Source of the DNA: Chitinophagaceae bacterium
Lineage (GTDB): Bacteria; Bacteroidota; Bacteroidia; Chitinophagales; Chitinophagaceae
DNA length: 64,000 nt
Assembly (NCBI GenBank): GCA_016722465.1
Contig: JADKJC010000013.1
Coordinates: 682,001 to 746,000, forward strand
Direction: 5' to 3'
The position numbers were made by a program, and so were the translations under genes. The notes under the pieces were generated by a model. It did no database searches and was not told the origin of the DNA. It was given only the letters and a program-made list of their open reading frames with translations. This document shows, in pieces, positions 36,993 to 46,575 of this stretch (its first letter is position 1; every line of letters starts with the position of its first letter).

Positions 36993-37474
36993 TTTCTGTA
37001 ACCGGCTTCTGTATGCCTGGTAGCATGGTGGTGCCACTCATGCTGATGCTTATTGTGAGCATCCCGAATGAAACTTCTGAACTTGTACTGCATACGAATT
37101 GGCAATTTTTATTGAAGTATAGATTTTCTATGCAGTCCTCCGGAATTTAAAAAGACCAGATGACTCTTTTGTTTATTGCAGGCTGCATACTGAGTTAGCT
37201 GGATACAATAAAGTTATTTCCGGTATCTTATTAATTTTAAGATAAATTGTAAATGAAAATAACCCTTGTTATCTTCGTAATGCACGGCAATTTCTTTAAC
37301 GCTTTAAAAGCGCTGCGTTAACTACTTTTATGAAACTGCATTTTGTATCCCTTTTATATCTTTTTTTTGTTGCCCATTTGCAAGGTACAGGACAATGTCA
37401 ATAGACAAGGGCAATAACTGCATGGGCAGAGTAGTAAAGATGCCTATTGAAACAAAGCTAAACATCGATATGCA
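36993..37474. other. Intergenic region with a signal-peptide-like micro-ORF
   Basis: About 480 bp. A 24-codon frame at 37330-37404 begins MKLHFVSLLYLFFVAHLQGT, an excellent signal peptide that stops abruptly. It may be the start of a small exported protein cut by an indel or a remnant; the downstream frames do not show a clear continuation. Confidence 0.4.
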
Positions 37475-37855
37475 ATGAAACTAAACTTAAACAGTATCGT
37501 ACTTTTTGTACAGGATGTAAACAAGCTCAAATCATTTTATGTGGACATTTTGAAACTTGAGATTATTGAACAATTCAATGCCGACTGGCTGCTTTTGCAG
37601 GCAGGCAATTGTACCCTTGGTTTGCATAAAATTGGCGAACAATACCTGGAGCCGGGCCAGGAAACATTTAAGTTTGACAACAACACAAAAATTGTTTTTG
37701 AAACAGCAGATGACATTTATAAGATAAGGGAGCAATTGTTGAATCAGCAGGTGCTGGTAAAAGAAATAAAAAACTTTGATAGCTATGATTATTTGCTTTG
37801 TGATGGCGAAGACCCTGAAGGCAATATTTTCCAGTTAAAACAAAAAAAGAAGTAG
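37475..37855 (+). CDS. VOC family (glyoxalase/bleomycin-resistance-like) protein
   Basis: A 126-aa single VOC module: MKLNLNSIVLFVQDVNKLKS opens the first beta-alpha unit and DPEGNIFQLKQ the C-terminal beta-strand with a conserved Glu-Gly-Asn. His and Glu residues are present (e.g. GLHKIGEQY), but metal-ligand assignment is not possible by eye. Likely cytoplasmic; function unknown, with metabolite detoxification or antibiotic binding as family possibilities. Confidence 0.85.
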   Translation: MKLNLNSIVLFVQDVNKLKSFYVDILKLEIIEQFNADWLLLQAGNCTLGLHKIGEQYLEPGQETFKFDNNTKIVFETADDIYKIREQLLNQQVLVKEIKNFDSYDYLLCDGEDPEGNIFQLKQKKK

Positions 37856-37919
37856 TGCAGTAGAGGTGGTTGTATTTATTACCTCCTGTTGCTGAAGCCA
37901 TTCATTTGAATTAGCTGAT

Positions 37920-39076
37920 TTATTTTAATAGCTGTTGCACACAGTCCTTCATTTTTTCTGCACTCCCCTCCCTGCAATCGATATAACTGTAAATGCCCAT
38001 AATGAGCGGCATTTCGGTTTCTTTATGGCCGTAGAGGTATATTGTTTGTATGATGCGGTTTTTGCGGTTGTATTCCATCAGTTTGGCACATTGAAATTCA
38101 TCCCAGCAAACCGGCGATTGATCATAAGCAGGTGACAGAAAAACCAATACTTTATCCGCCTGCTGAATGGCAGTGGATATTTGCTGTATCCAAAGTCCGC
38201 CTGCCGGAATGCTGTCCTTATCGTAAAAAACAGACAGTTTACTGTTCTTTGCTCTCAACGCTTCTACAAACAATGCTATTTCCTTTGAATGTACATGGGC
38301 ATAGCTTAAAAAATAGTCATAGCCTTTTTTTGCTGGTGCTGTTGCCAGTGTTTCTACCGGAGCAGGAACTATCTGTTTTTAGCGATCCTGTTTTTTATCT
38401 TTTTCCAAAAGGTTGGGGCAGCCGGAGCCGGTAGTTGTATATCGTTATCAGTACTGAATGAATCCTGTTCTACCAGTTCGTACTGCAGTGTATTTTTAAA
38501 GGCTTCAAATAAACCGGTTGCCTGTGGTGCCTGTTCACTGCGGTGCACCACCAGTTTGATACAATTGAGTGGCAAACCATTGGTAAGCCAGAAATGACAG
38601 GCTTGCAATAAAGCCGGCAGCATTTTTTGCATGGGTACTTTCTGGTAGCCGGTAGCAATGATGGGCATTGCCAGCACATTGTTATCCTCTTCAAATGCAA
38701 ACGTATTAATGCAGCGGAAAATATTGCTCACCACTTCCAACGGCTGCTGGATTTTTTCCCCAGGCTCAAAACACAATATTTTTTTAAAATTGAATAGTTG
38801 CTGATCGCTTAGTGATAATGGTTTGCTCAACCAGCAATTCAACTGGCTCCGCAGGTCTGTTTCTTTATCCATGGCCAGGGCTGCCACACTTAGTCCTTTA
38901 TCACTGAGCGCCTTGATGAGGCTCCCTTCCAACGCAATATAATCTCCGGGGAATGCAGACATCACCAGTATGTCTGTTCTATGTTCGATGGGGATGTTAC
39001 TCAAATCGCCCTGCAGCAACTGAATTACAGCAGTACCTGTTGTACGTTCAATATTAATTTCGGAAAGCAGTTGCAT
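37920..39076 (-). CDS. Macro-like domain fused to C-terminal TIR domain (one-base frameshift)
   Basis: Restoring one base in the T5 run at 38376-38380 joins two frames into a 385-aa protein. The N-terminal ~210 residues look macro-domain-like: VIQLLQGDLSNIP, then LVMSAFPGDYIALEGSLIKA, and later NVLAMPIIATGYQKVPMQKM, followed by a short Pro-rich linker (QLPAPAAPTFWKKIKNRIAK). The C-terminal TIR begins GYDYFLSYAHVHSKEI (~250) and has VLVFLSPAYDQSPVCWDEFQ (~315-334), where the Glu after Cys-Trp-Asp matches the catalytic Glu of NAD-cleaving TIRs. NADase or cyclic-ADPR signalling, possibly in phage defence, is inference; no Thoeris partner is adjacent. The T9SS plug gene is 75 bp upstream on the same strand. 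Confidence 0.75.
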
Positions 39077-39151
39077 AATCAAAATAATTTAATGCTGTAC
39101 CTAATTGCAGCTATTCTTTCTGTTTCCGTTGGTAAGCAATAAACAAGTAAA

Positions 39152-40444
39152 CTAAAAACTGATACCCGGCCTGTCTAATCTTGAACTCACTTTTGCTATG
39201 CCGATCAACTGGTCGCTCTGGTCAGTAAAAGATTTGTAGTAAACCAGGATAGTATATACATTTTCTGTTTCCCAATAGTTGCCTTCCAGTTCTGTTCTTT
39301 GTGTGGGATCATTTTTATCAACCAGTAAATAACTGTAATCGTAGTAACCCTGTTTTAAATACTGAGTGCCTTCATAAATACCTTTTGTTTCATTAAAGGC
39401 CATTTTGCTGGCATTATTCAACTGGTAATCCGTCAGCTGCCCAATCAGGTAAAGGTCTTTACCGGGATAAGCAGCTTGTGATGGCGTGATAAAACTAAAA
39501 TGAACGGTTGCATAATCTGCCTGCCAATATGGGTTGATTGTTTCATACGTATTGGCAAGGTAAAGCCCGTTCAGGTCTTTGTAATATACATACCGTTGTG
39601 CATTGCGGTCAATATCGGGCTTCATATAAATATCAACACTGTTCTTCTTATCATCTGCCCTTTCAATTCGGTCGCTTAATAAACGCAGGCTTCTCAGGTC
39701 GAGCCAGCGCCATTCTTTTCCTCCGGGGAATACAAAACTGTTTTCTGTATTGTATTCCAGTGCTGTGCCTCTGATAAAAGTTGGCATGATGCCACCACCC
39801 TGTGCATTGTCCCAGCGGTAATTTTGCAGTACCACCACTTTAACCTGCCTGCTGGCATCAAAGCTGTTAAGCCCCTGGATATTTACATTGAATTTAACCC
39901 GCTGGTGTGTTTTATAAAACTGTGGCGAAAATGGCTGAATAATCTGTGCACTCACCGAACTTTTTGGATCCAGCACCAGCAACGCTTTTGTAAAAACAGT
40001 TTTTGAGGTATCACCATCCAGGTAAACTTTTAGCAAATAATTACCGCTTTTGGAAGGCATTGAATTCGCTTCCGGCAATATGGCCTGGTAATGCGTATAC
40101 CGGGTGTAGGCTATGGAAGAAAACCGGTAATTGGTAATCCGCATCTGGGTAAAACCTTTCATATAATCAAATGCACTGATGTTGACCGGCTGCCAGTTGT
40201 AATCACATAACTGATAGGTATAGTAGTAACTTTTTACATTGGCATCCATATCATCAAAATGCAACTCCAGCCTGTCGCCACTGTTGAGTTTGTATATAGG
40301 CATGGTTTCCTGGTCGCCATACATGTTAAATCTTACGGAATGGATTTTATTATTGTAAACAACATCAGGGTTTACCTGTGCGGTAAGGGTATTGCCTGCA
40401 AAGAGTACACTCGCTAAAACAGGGATTAATTTAAAAAAGCTCAT
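39152..40444 (-). CDS. Type IX secretion system plug-type protein (DUF5103)
   Basis: The 430-aa exported protein starts MSFFKLIPVLASVLFAGNTL (signal peptide; a longer start at 40480 is less likely). The N-terminal region matches DUF5103/T9SS plug domains: VRFNMYGDQETMPIYKLNSG, HFDDMDANVKSYYYTYQLCD, and later MPTFIRGTALEYNTENSFVF and RYVYYKDLNGLYLANTYET. The plug occludes the SprA translocon on the periplasmic side. It is consistent with the T9SS cargo genes in this window. Confidence 0.88.
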   Translation of the reverse strand: MSFFKLIPVLASVLFAGNTLTAQVNPDVVYNNKIHSVRFNMYGDQETMPIYKLNSGDRLELHFDDMDANVKSYYYTYQLCDYNWQPVNISAFDYMKGFTQMRITNYRFSSIAYTRYTHYQAILPEANSMPSKSGNYLLKVYLDGDTSKTVFTKALLVLDPKSSVSAQIIQPFSPQFYKTHQRVKFNVNIQGLNSFDASRQVKVVVLQNYRWDNAQGGGIMPTFIRGTALEYNTENSFVFPGGKEWRWLDLRSLRLLSDRIERADDKKNSVDIYMKPDIDRNAQRYVYYKDLNGLYLANTYETINPYWQADYATVHFSFITPSQAAYPGKDLYLIGQLTDYQLNNASKMAFNETKGIYEGTQYLKQGYYDYSYLLVDKNDPTQRTELEGNYWETENVYTILVYYKSFTDQSDQLIGIAKVSSRLDRPGISF

Positions 40445-40492
40445 CTGCTGATTAAAATATTTATTTTTGAAAGGTAACAAAAATTATTCCTT

Positions 40493-41722
40493 TTGAATCT
40501 TCCTGCATTTATTGCCCGGCGAATGTCCTTTAACAGTGAAAGAACATTTTCAAGGTTTATCATCCGGCTTGCCACGGCAGCTACAGCTATCAGTGTGGCA
40601 GTGATGATCGTGTCGCTCAGTTTTTTCAATGGGTTTCAACAGGTGATCAGCAATAAAGTATTCAGCTTTATGGGGCACATTCATGTGCAGCAGGATATTG
40701 AAACCAGGGTGAGTACAGCGGAAGATTATGTCATCAGCAGGAATGACAGTGTGGAAGCTTACATTAAAAGTTTGCCCGAAGTAAAGAGCGTGGAGCGCTT
40801 TGCCACCAAATCGGTTATTCTTACTTACGGGGATGATATTGAAAGTATTTTATTAAAAGGTATTGACTCCTCTTTTGATTACAGCCGGCTAAATCCTTTT
40901 TTACTCAAGGGCAAATGGGTTTCTTTTAACGACAGCAGCTACAGCAAAGAAATTAATATTTCCGCCTACCTGGCAGGGCAGTTGAATGTAAATGTGAACG
41001 ACACCATACTCTCCTTCTTTATCCAGCAGGACGGCAGCAAACGGCCACGTAAACTGCGGATCGCCGGTATATACAAAACTGCCATTGATGAATACGACAA
41101 GCAGTTTGGTCTTTGCGATCTTAACCTGATCCGAAGGATGAACGACTGGCAACCCAATCAAATTGGAGGCTATGAAGTTTTTTTAAAGGACTACCAGCAA
41201 ACAGAAGACATTGACAGGAAGTTGAAGGAAGAAACGCCACAGGGATGGAACAGTAAAACTTACCGTGAGATCAACCCCAATATTTTCGATTGGCTTTCTT
41301 TACAGAACAGGATCAAGTATTTACTCATCGGTATTATGATGGTGGTAGCAGTGGTGAACCTGGTAACCTGTTTACTCATCATCGTGCTGGAAAGAACGAA
41401 GATGACCGGCATTCTGAAAGCTGTTGGTGCCAGCGACTGGCTGATACAGCAGGTATTTTTGTACAACACCAGCGTGATCGCTGTAGTGGGTATTATTGCA
41501 GGCACTTTACTGGGTCTTGGAATTTGCTGGCTACAGGAAAAAACAGGGTTTATCACATTGGATGAGGAAGCTTATTACATGGCCAGGGCGCATGCACAGG
41601 TAGTTGGGTGGCAAATAGCATTGATCGATCTGATTACACTGGCTGTTTGCTTCGCCACACTGATCATACCCACAATGCTGGTAAAAAAGATTCAACCGGT
41701 AAAAGCGATCCAGTTCAGGTAA
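40493..41722 (+). CDS. FtsX-like permease, LolC/LolE-type lipoprotein release ABC transporter subunit
   Basis: 409 aa with one N-terminal and three C-terminal membrane helices around a periplasmic domain (~residues 50-270). The TTG start is retained because the following [20 protein letters not shown] matches the conserved LolC/E N-terminus (FIARR). The C-terminal FtsX signature is in [19 protein letters not shown]. Role: ATP-driven extraction of lipoproteins or other substrates together with an MacB/LolD ATPase not seen here. Divergent from the T9SS plug gene with a 48-bp gap. Confidence 0.88.
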   Translation: MNLPAFIARRMSFNSERTFSRFIIRLATAATAISVAVMIVSLSFFNGFQQVISNKVFSFMGHIHVQQDIETRVSTAEDYVISRNDSVEAYIKSLPEVKSVERFATKSVILTYGDDIESILLKGIDSSFDYSRLNPFLLKGKWVSFNDSSYSKEINISAYLAGQLNVNVNDTILSFFIQQDGSKRPRKLRIAGIYKTAIDEYDKQFGLCDLNLIRRMNDWQPNQIGGYEVFLKDYQQTEDIDRKLKEETPQGWNSKTYREINPNIFDWLSLQNRIKYLLIGIMMVVAVVNLVTCLLIIVLERTKMTGILKAVGASDWLIQQVFLYNTSVIAVVGIIAGTLLGLGICWLQEKTGFITLDEEAYYMARAHAQVVGWQIALIDLITLAVCFATLIIPTMLVKKIQPVKAIQFR

Positions 41723-41730
41723 AACTCCTC

Positions 41731-41766
41731 CCCCAAAAATCCGTTGGCTAACAGAGTTTAAAGGCA
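41731..41766 (-). repeat. REP-like palindrome, family B, after the permease stop
   Basis: CCCAAAAATCCGTTGGCTAA then CAGAGTTTAAAGG is the inverted form of the family-B unit at 8300-8334 (compare CCCAAATCCGCTGGTTAGCG). It begins within 10 bp of the permease stop codon. Confidence 0.5.
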
Positions 41767-41883
41767 AGAGCCGTAAATTTATAGTGTCTGCTATATTCTT
41801 TGAGTGAATATATCCACATTATTGATTAAAGAAAAAATTGTTGATTTGGAAGATAATATGTTTAATAAAGATATGAAGCACCG

Positions 41884-41918
41884 TCCTTCTCCTTTAGGAG
41901 AAGGAAAGAGGATGAGGT
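41884..41918 (-). repeat. REP-like palindrome, diverged family-A copy
   Basis: CCTTCTCCTTTAGGAGAAGG hairpin followed by AAAGAGGATGAGGT, matching the reversed ACCTCACCCC...CTCTCC unit near trpA with several substitutions. Confidence 0.55.
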
Positions 41919-41979
41919 AAAATAAAGAAGCATCAAAAAAACTACTCAATCAATATTAATTTTACTATTTCATCACCTT

Positions 41980-42870
41980 ATGCAAATACTTTTCCTGGTT
42001 GCCTTAGTTGCCATTGCAATTTTCCTGCTTAAAGGGATCAGCAAAAAAAACACCGTTCCGGTTGTTACAGAACTGCCGGAGGCTTATAAAATACTGCTGC
42101 AACAACATGTAGCTTTTTACCGTGCATTGGATGCGGAAGAGAAAAAGCGATTTCAAAATAAAATGGCAGCCTTTCTTTCCTCCATTACCATTGAAGGCAT
42201 CAAAACTACAGTGGAAGATATTGACAGGGTTTTTATTGCTGCCAGTGCCGTGATACCCATTTTTGCTTTTCCCGCCTGGCACTATCATAACCTTACTAAC
42301 GTATTGCTGTACCCCGGGCATTTTAACCAGGAGTTTGACATGCAGGTCAATGAGAAGCCGGTACTGGGAATGGTGGGTACTGGATCAATGAATGACAAAA
42401 TGATCTTATCAAAGCCTGCCCTTCACGAGGGTTTTAAAAACGAAACTGACAAACACAATACTGCCATACATGAGTTTGTACACCTGCTGGATAAAATGGA
42501 TGGCGACATTGATGGGGTACCCGGAATTTTGCTGGAAAAACAATATACCATTCCATGGATCAACCTGATGCACCAGGGAATAACAAACATCCTTGCCAAC
42601 CGGTCTGATATCAATCCTTATGGTGCCAGCAGCAAAACAGAATTTTTTGCAGTGGTATCAGAATACTTTTTTGAAAGGCCCGCCCTGTTCAAAGAAAGAC
42701 ATCCTGAGTTATTTAAGCTGATGGAAGAAATTTTTGATCAGTATCCCGAGACAAAAGCAACGGATTTACCCAATAAAATTGGCAGGAATGACCCCTGCCC
42801 CTGCGGTAGTGGGGAGAAATATAAAAATTGTCATGGCAGAAAAAATTCCGGTTTCCCTGATCAGCTTTGA
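41980..42870 (+). CDS. M90/MtfA-like zinc metallopeptidase with C-terminal SEC-C motif
   Basis: The 296-aa protein starts with a short hydrophobic anchor (MQILFLVALVAIAIFLLKGI) and carries the HExxH motif in TAIHEFVHLLDKMDG (~158-172), plus a distal Glu in KTEFFAVVSEYFFERP as expected for MtfA/Mlc titration factor A (glucose-PTS control in E. coli). The last ~25 residues are a SEC-C zinc-binding module (KIGRNDPCPCGSGEKYKNCH), which is unusual for MtfA. Function in this organism cannot be inferred beyond a probable membrane-associated peptidase. Confidence 0.88.
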   Translation: MQILFLVALVAIAIFLLKGISKKNTVPVVTELPEAYKILLQQHVAFYRALDAEEKKRFQNKMAAFLSSITIEGIKTTVEDIDRVFIAASAVIPIFAFPAWHYHNLTNVLLYPGHFNQEFDMQVNEKPVLGMVGTGSMNDKMILSKPALHEGFKNETDKHNTAIHEFVHLLDKMDGDIDGVPGILLEKQYTIPWINLMHQGITNILANRSDINPYGASSKTEFFAVVSEYFFERPALFKERHPELFKLMEEIFDQYPETKATDLPNKIGRNDPCPCGSGEKYKNCHGRKNSGFPDQL

Positions 42871-42967
42871 AGAGTAGAATAAACTATCAGCTGTTTTTCC
42901 TGATTGTTTTGGTATATTACAATTGAATTGGTTATCGAAAGGATGATGACTACCGTAAAAGAATCTT

Positions 42968-43699
42968 ATGTGTCGTAGCCCCCGTGAAATATACCTGCTT
43001 ATTTCCATCAGCTTATTTATAGCATTGAACTGTAATGCACAGGATTCTGCATTCTTTGCAAAACACCGGGCTATTTATTTCCCCTATCCCATGTACAAAG
43101 AACAATGGCGCAGTTCACTTGGCTTTACGCTGCTGACCACACCGCAGGATATTACCGAGGAAGTGAGACTGAGGATTCCCTGTGGCAATTTTACTGTACT
43201 CAAAAAAATCAGCAATCATTTTACTGCGGAAGGAAGAATTGACTTTCAGTTTTTGCAAAATCATCTTTCGGCAGGCGTGCAATATGTACGACCTGTAAGT
43301 AAGAAATTTTATTTCAGTGCAGGCAATGATATTGGTTACTGGTTTGGATTTTTAAAAATCGATGGCTTTGACAGCAAAGGTTCTGGCTGGCTTACCTATC
43401 CCAGTGTTACATTTGGATACATGACCCGGAAAGACCTGCTGATCACATTGAAAGTACAGGCCTCCGTCAATCTTTATTACCAGGCACAGAATGGGGAGAA
43501 TAAATTCAGCTCAGGTAAAAAATATTACAATGGTGAAGCATTTACACTGGCCATTGAGCAACCTTTTTATCATAGAAAACATTTAACGCTGGCCTTTAGT
43601 GCTATCAGTAATTATTTTTACTGGCAAACATGGTCGCTGTTTTACAAAACAAACCGTAAAGTTTTTTATCCTCAAATAACTGTTGGAATTATACTGTGA
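42968..43699 (+). CDS. Outer-membrane beta-barrel-like protein of unknown function
   Basis: 243 aa with an N-terminal hydrophobic segment (LLISISLFIALNCNAQ) and a body of amphipathic strands rich in aromatic residues, such as HFTAEGRIDFQFLQNHLSAG and KKFYFSAGNDIGYWFGFL, ending VFYPQITVGIIL with a C-terminal hydrophobic strand. No named family is recognised. It overlaps the start of the next gene by 4 nt. Confidence 0.7.
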   Translation: MCRSPREIYLLISISLFIALNCNAQDSAFFAKHRAIYFPYPMYKEQWRSSLGFTLLTTPQDITEEVRLRIPCGNFTVLKKISNHFTAEGRIDFQFLQNHLSAGVQYVRPVSKKFYFSAGNDIGYWFGFLKIDGFDSKGSGWLTYPSVTFGYMTRKDLLITLKVQASVNLYYQAQNGENKFSSGKKYYNGEAFTLAIEQPFYHRKHLTLAFSAISNYFYWQTWSLFYKTNRKVFYPQITVGIIL

Positions 43700-44973
43700 A
43701 AATATCCGTCATCATATTATTATTCAGCATCGTTTTTATTTCCTGTAAAAAAGAATATGACGTTGTAATGCCGGACCCTTCCGGCTGGGATCTTTTTAAA
43801 TCACCTGCTGCAAGGATTCTTCCCGGCAAAGCAAGGCAGGCAATGGAAGGCGTGTACACTGTTGGAAACGGCAACAACACTTTCGGTGACCTTACCGCCA
43901 TCAAATGGAGTTACGTAATTAATACCAACGACAGCAGTTTTCATGTATCAGGATTCTTTGGAAAAGACATTGCCTATTTTATCTGCGAAGGAAAACAACT
44001 CGATGGCGCAATCATAATGAATGGCTACTGGCGCAAAATGGTAAGTACCGAAACCGGCCTTATCCGTTTAACTATTACTGCTGCCAACGGGGCTAACATC
44101 CTGTTAAGCCCCTTACCGGCAGTAACTCCTGGCAGCATTGTTATTAACGGTGTATTTGGTAACGGACAGGAGGAGCCGGAACTACCCGTCAGTTTCGCCT
44201 ACAACAGGCCATTGCATAACTCTCCTGCCGGTTTCAATATTCTTGCACACCGTTCCGGCGGCAGGAATTCTGACCTGTTGCCTGTTTCCGAAAATTCTGT
44301 GGAGATGGTACTAAAGACAGCTGAGTTTGGTTCAACCGGCATAGAGATAGATGTCAGGTTCACCAAAGACGGCATTCCAATTATTTACCACGACAATGAT
44401 CTTAACCTGAGAGAAGTTCAAAAAAGCGGACTGGTTGGGCCCATTGAAAATTACACCTATGCACAGCTTTCTGCTTTTGTAAGGCTGATTCATGGTGAAC
44501 GCATACCTACCTTGAGGCAGGTGTTAAATACCGTTGTTTATCAAACACAGTTGTCTTTTGTATGGCTGGATACTAAATACATTGGCTCACTCGAAAAAGT
44601 ACAGACATTGGCGCAGGAGTTTAAACAAAGGGCACTTCAGCAGGGAAGAAATGTGGAGATCGTCATTGGTTTGCCGGGCCGGGATCAGATAAATAATTTT
44701 CTCAGCCTGCCTGATTATGCTTCCACTCCATCTTTGTGTGAGTTGAGTATTGAAGATGTGCAAACCACCAATGCAAGGATATGGGCACCCCGGTTTACCG
44801 AGGGCACACAGAACGACAAGGTAGCCGCCATACATGCCCAGGGAAGAAAAGCTTTTGCATGGACACTCGATGTGCCGGAATTTATTGAACAGTTTATCAG
44901 GGAAGGAGATTTTGATGGCATCTTGTCAAACTATCCTTCCTGCATAGCTTATTATTATTATGTACAACAATAA
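43696..44973 (+). CDS. Glycerophosphodiester phosphodiesterase domain lipoprotein
   Basis: 425 aa starting at GTG inside the previous stop (GTGA overlap, translational coupling). MKISVIILLFSIVFISCKKE is a lipoprotein signal with lipobox Cys-17. A ~150-residue N-terminal extension of unknown function precedes the GDPD barrel, which shows LAHRSGGRNSDLLPVSENSV, GIEIDVRFTKDGIPIIYHDN (catalytic His/Glu/Asp/His), and DVPEFIEQFIREGDFDGILS. It probably hydrolyses glycerophosphodiesters at the periplasmic or cell surface. Confidence 0.9.
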   Translation: MKISVIILLFSIVFISCKKEYDVVMPDPSGWDLFKSPAARILPGKARQAMEGVYTVGNGNNTFGDLTAIKWSYVINTNDSSFHVSGFFGKDIAYFICEGKQLDGAIIMNGYWRKMVSTETGLIRLTITAANGANILLSPLPAVTPGSIVINGVFGNGQEEPELPVSFAYNRPLHNSPAGFNILAHRSGGRNSDLLPVSENSVEMVLKTAEFGSTGIEIDVRFTKDGIPIIYHDNDLNLREVQKSGLVGPIENYTYAQLSAFVRLIHGERIPTLRQVLNTVVYQTQLSFVWLDTKYIGSLEKVQTLAQEFKQRALQQGRNVEIVIGLPGRDQINNFLSLPDYASTPSLCELSIEDVQTTNARIWAPRFTEGTQNDKVAAIHAQGRKAFAWTLDVPEFIEQFIREGDFDGILSNYPSCIAYYYYVQQ

Positions 44974-45570
44974 ATTTTTTGTGTTATTGCTGCTCCTGTT
45001 TTGTTTTAACATTTCTGTGGCACAAAAAAAAGTTAAGAAAGAGCGGCTGCCAAGGCGCAAGCCTTCGTTTGTTTTACAGGCAGGCGGTGGCGCATCTTAT
45101 TATACTGCTCATGTGAATACCAGCTCAGTTGCTTACACAGGCACATTGAATAAATGGAGCCCGGCAGGCACTTTAAGATTGATGTGGTATCCACGCTACA
45201 GGTTGCGGTTAGGCCTTGAGACTGGTTTTACCAACTTTTACCGGTACAAAGTGACAGACACCAGCGGACAGGGGCAGGTAAGCCTTCAGGCAATACCCTT
45301 ATTGGTAGTATGGTCAATGCAGGTATTACCAAGACTTAATATATATGCTGGCTTTGGTTCTTACATATTAAAACCCATCTCAATTATAAAGGCACTATCA
45401 ATTCAAGAGACTGGGTTTTAGGCTCGAATATTGCCGTGAGCTACACTTTGCCGCTCAGTAAAAGACTGGGTTTGGCAGCTGAGGCAAAATGGATGAATGT
45501 ATTTGAAACAAAGGATGATGCCATGACGCTACAGTTACAACTTGCCTGGAAGGTTTTTCAATGGGATTAA
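44960..45570 (+). CDS. Outer-membrane beta-barrel protein (one-base frameshift)
   Basis: Starts 14 nt before the GDPD stop, in another frame. A signal peptide (MYNNKFFVLLLLLFCFNISV) is followed by the Lys/Arg-rich linker KKVKKERLPRRKPSFV and a barrel body with GTLRLMWYPRYRLRLGLETG and VVWSMQVLPRLNIYAGFGSY. The frame breaks in A4 at 45370-45373; one extra A restores THLNYKGTINSRDWVLGSNI and a C-terminal strand ending LQLAWKVFQWD, giving 203 aa. Confidence 0.7.
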
Positions 45571-45580
45571 TTTGAAACTT

Positions 45581-46567
45581 ATGAAACAAAAACTGTTATT
45601 ATTACTGGCAATTTCCTGTGTTCATCATAAAGTTAAAAGCCAGGCTACTGATACAACTGGCACTAACCAGGTAATGTATTTTGTAAGCGACACACAGCAG
45701 CCCATGCTGGTGGAAAGACTCTGGTTAAAATCAAATCACAACATAAAAGCCACCGCAGGTATTTTCGCCTCCATTTTAAAAGAAAAACCCAACAGCCTTT
45801 ACATGCTGGGAGATGTGGTGGGCCTGGGTGCCAGCAACCGTAAATGGAAAAAGGTAGACATTTTTTTAGACAGTTGCCGCCGCGGCGGAACCACGGTTTG
45901 CGGTATACTGGGCAATCATGAAGTAATGGGCCTGGCAAAAAAAGGTGAAGCCAATTTCCAAAAACGTTTCCCGATGAACGTTAGTACGGGCTATGTATCC
46001 ATTACTGATTCGGTGGCCGTGGTATTACTGAATTCAAATTTTACCAAATTAACCGCTGAAGAAAATGAACAGCAAAAGCAATGGTATAACAGTACAATGG
46101 CATCGCTGGATACTTCAACAGCCGTGAGGGCTGTGATCGTTTGCTGCCATCATGCACCCTATACCAACAGCAAGATTGTGAAGTGCTGCAGCAAAGTGCA
46201 GGATTATTTTGTTGCTGCTTACATCAAATCGAAAAAAGCACAGTTGTTTATTACCGGCCATGCACATGCATTTGAACATTTTAAAATGATGGGTAAAGAT
46301 TTTTTGGTGATTGGTGGTGGTGGCGGATTGCACCAGCCATTGAATGAAAAAGAAAAGTGCCTTCCGGATCTTGCCATTGGATACAAGCCCCCGTTTCATT
46401 ACTTATCCGTTAGGCGTATCAATGAAAAATTAATAGCGGCCTCCCACTCTATCAATGATGATTTCAGCAATTTCAGCACTGCCTATAATTTCAGCACTAA
46501 TAATCCAGAGGCAGACAATATGGCGAAGGCCGGTAATGCTTCAGTGGATGAGCTGAAGAAGAATTAA
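45581..46567 (+). CDS. Exported calcineurin-like metallophosphoesterase
   Basis: 328 aa from MKQKLLLLLAISCVHHKVKS (signal peptide; an upstream in-frame start is less likely). Metal-binding motifs: YFVSDTQQP, MLGDVVGLG, CGILGNHEVMG (GNHE), VIVCCHHAPYTNS and ITGHAHAFEH (GHxH), matching a two-metal phosphoesterase. Substrate unknown; periplasmic or surface location inferred from the signal. It follows the beta-barrel gene by 10 bp. Confidence 0.9.
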   Translation: MKQKLLLLLAISCVHHKVKSQATDTTGTNQVMYFVSDTQQPMLVERLWLKSNHNIKATAGIFASILKEKPNSLYMLGDVVGLGASNRKWKKVDIFLDSCRRGGTTVCGILGNHEVMGLAKKGEANFQKRFPMNVSTGYVSITDSVAVVLLNSNFTKLTAEENEQQKQWYNSTMASLDTSTAVRAVIVCCHHAPYTNSKIVKCCSKVQDYFVAAYIKSKKAQLFITGHAHAFEHFKMMGKDFLVIGGGGGLHQPLNEKEKCLPDLAIGYKPPFHYLSVRRINEKLIAASHSINDDFSNFSTAYNFSTNNPEADNMAKAGNASVDELKKN

Positions 46568-46575
46568 GGAATTTT

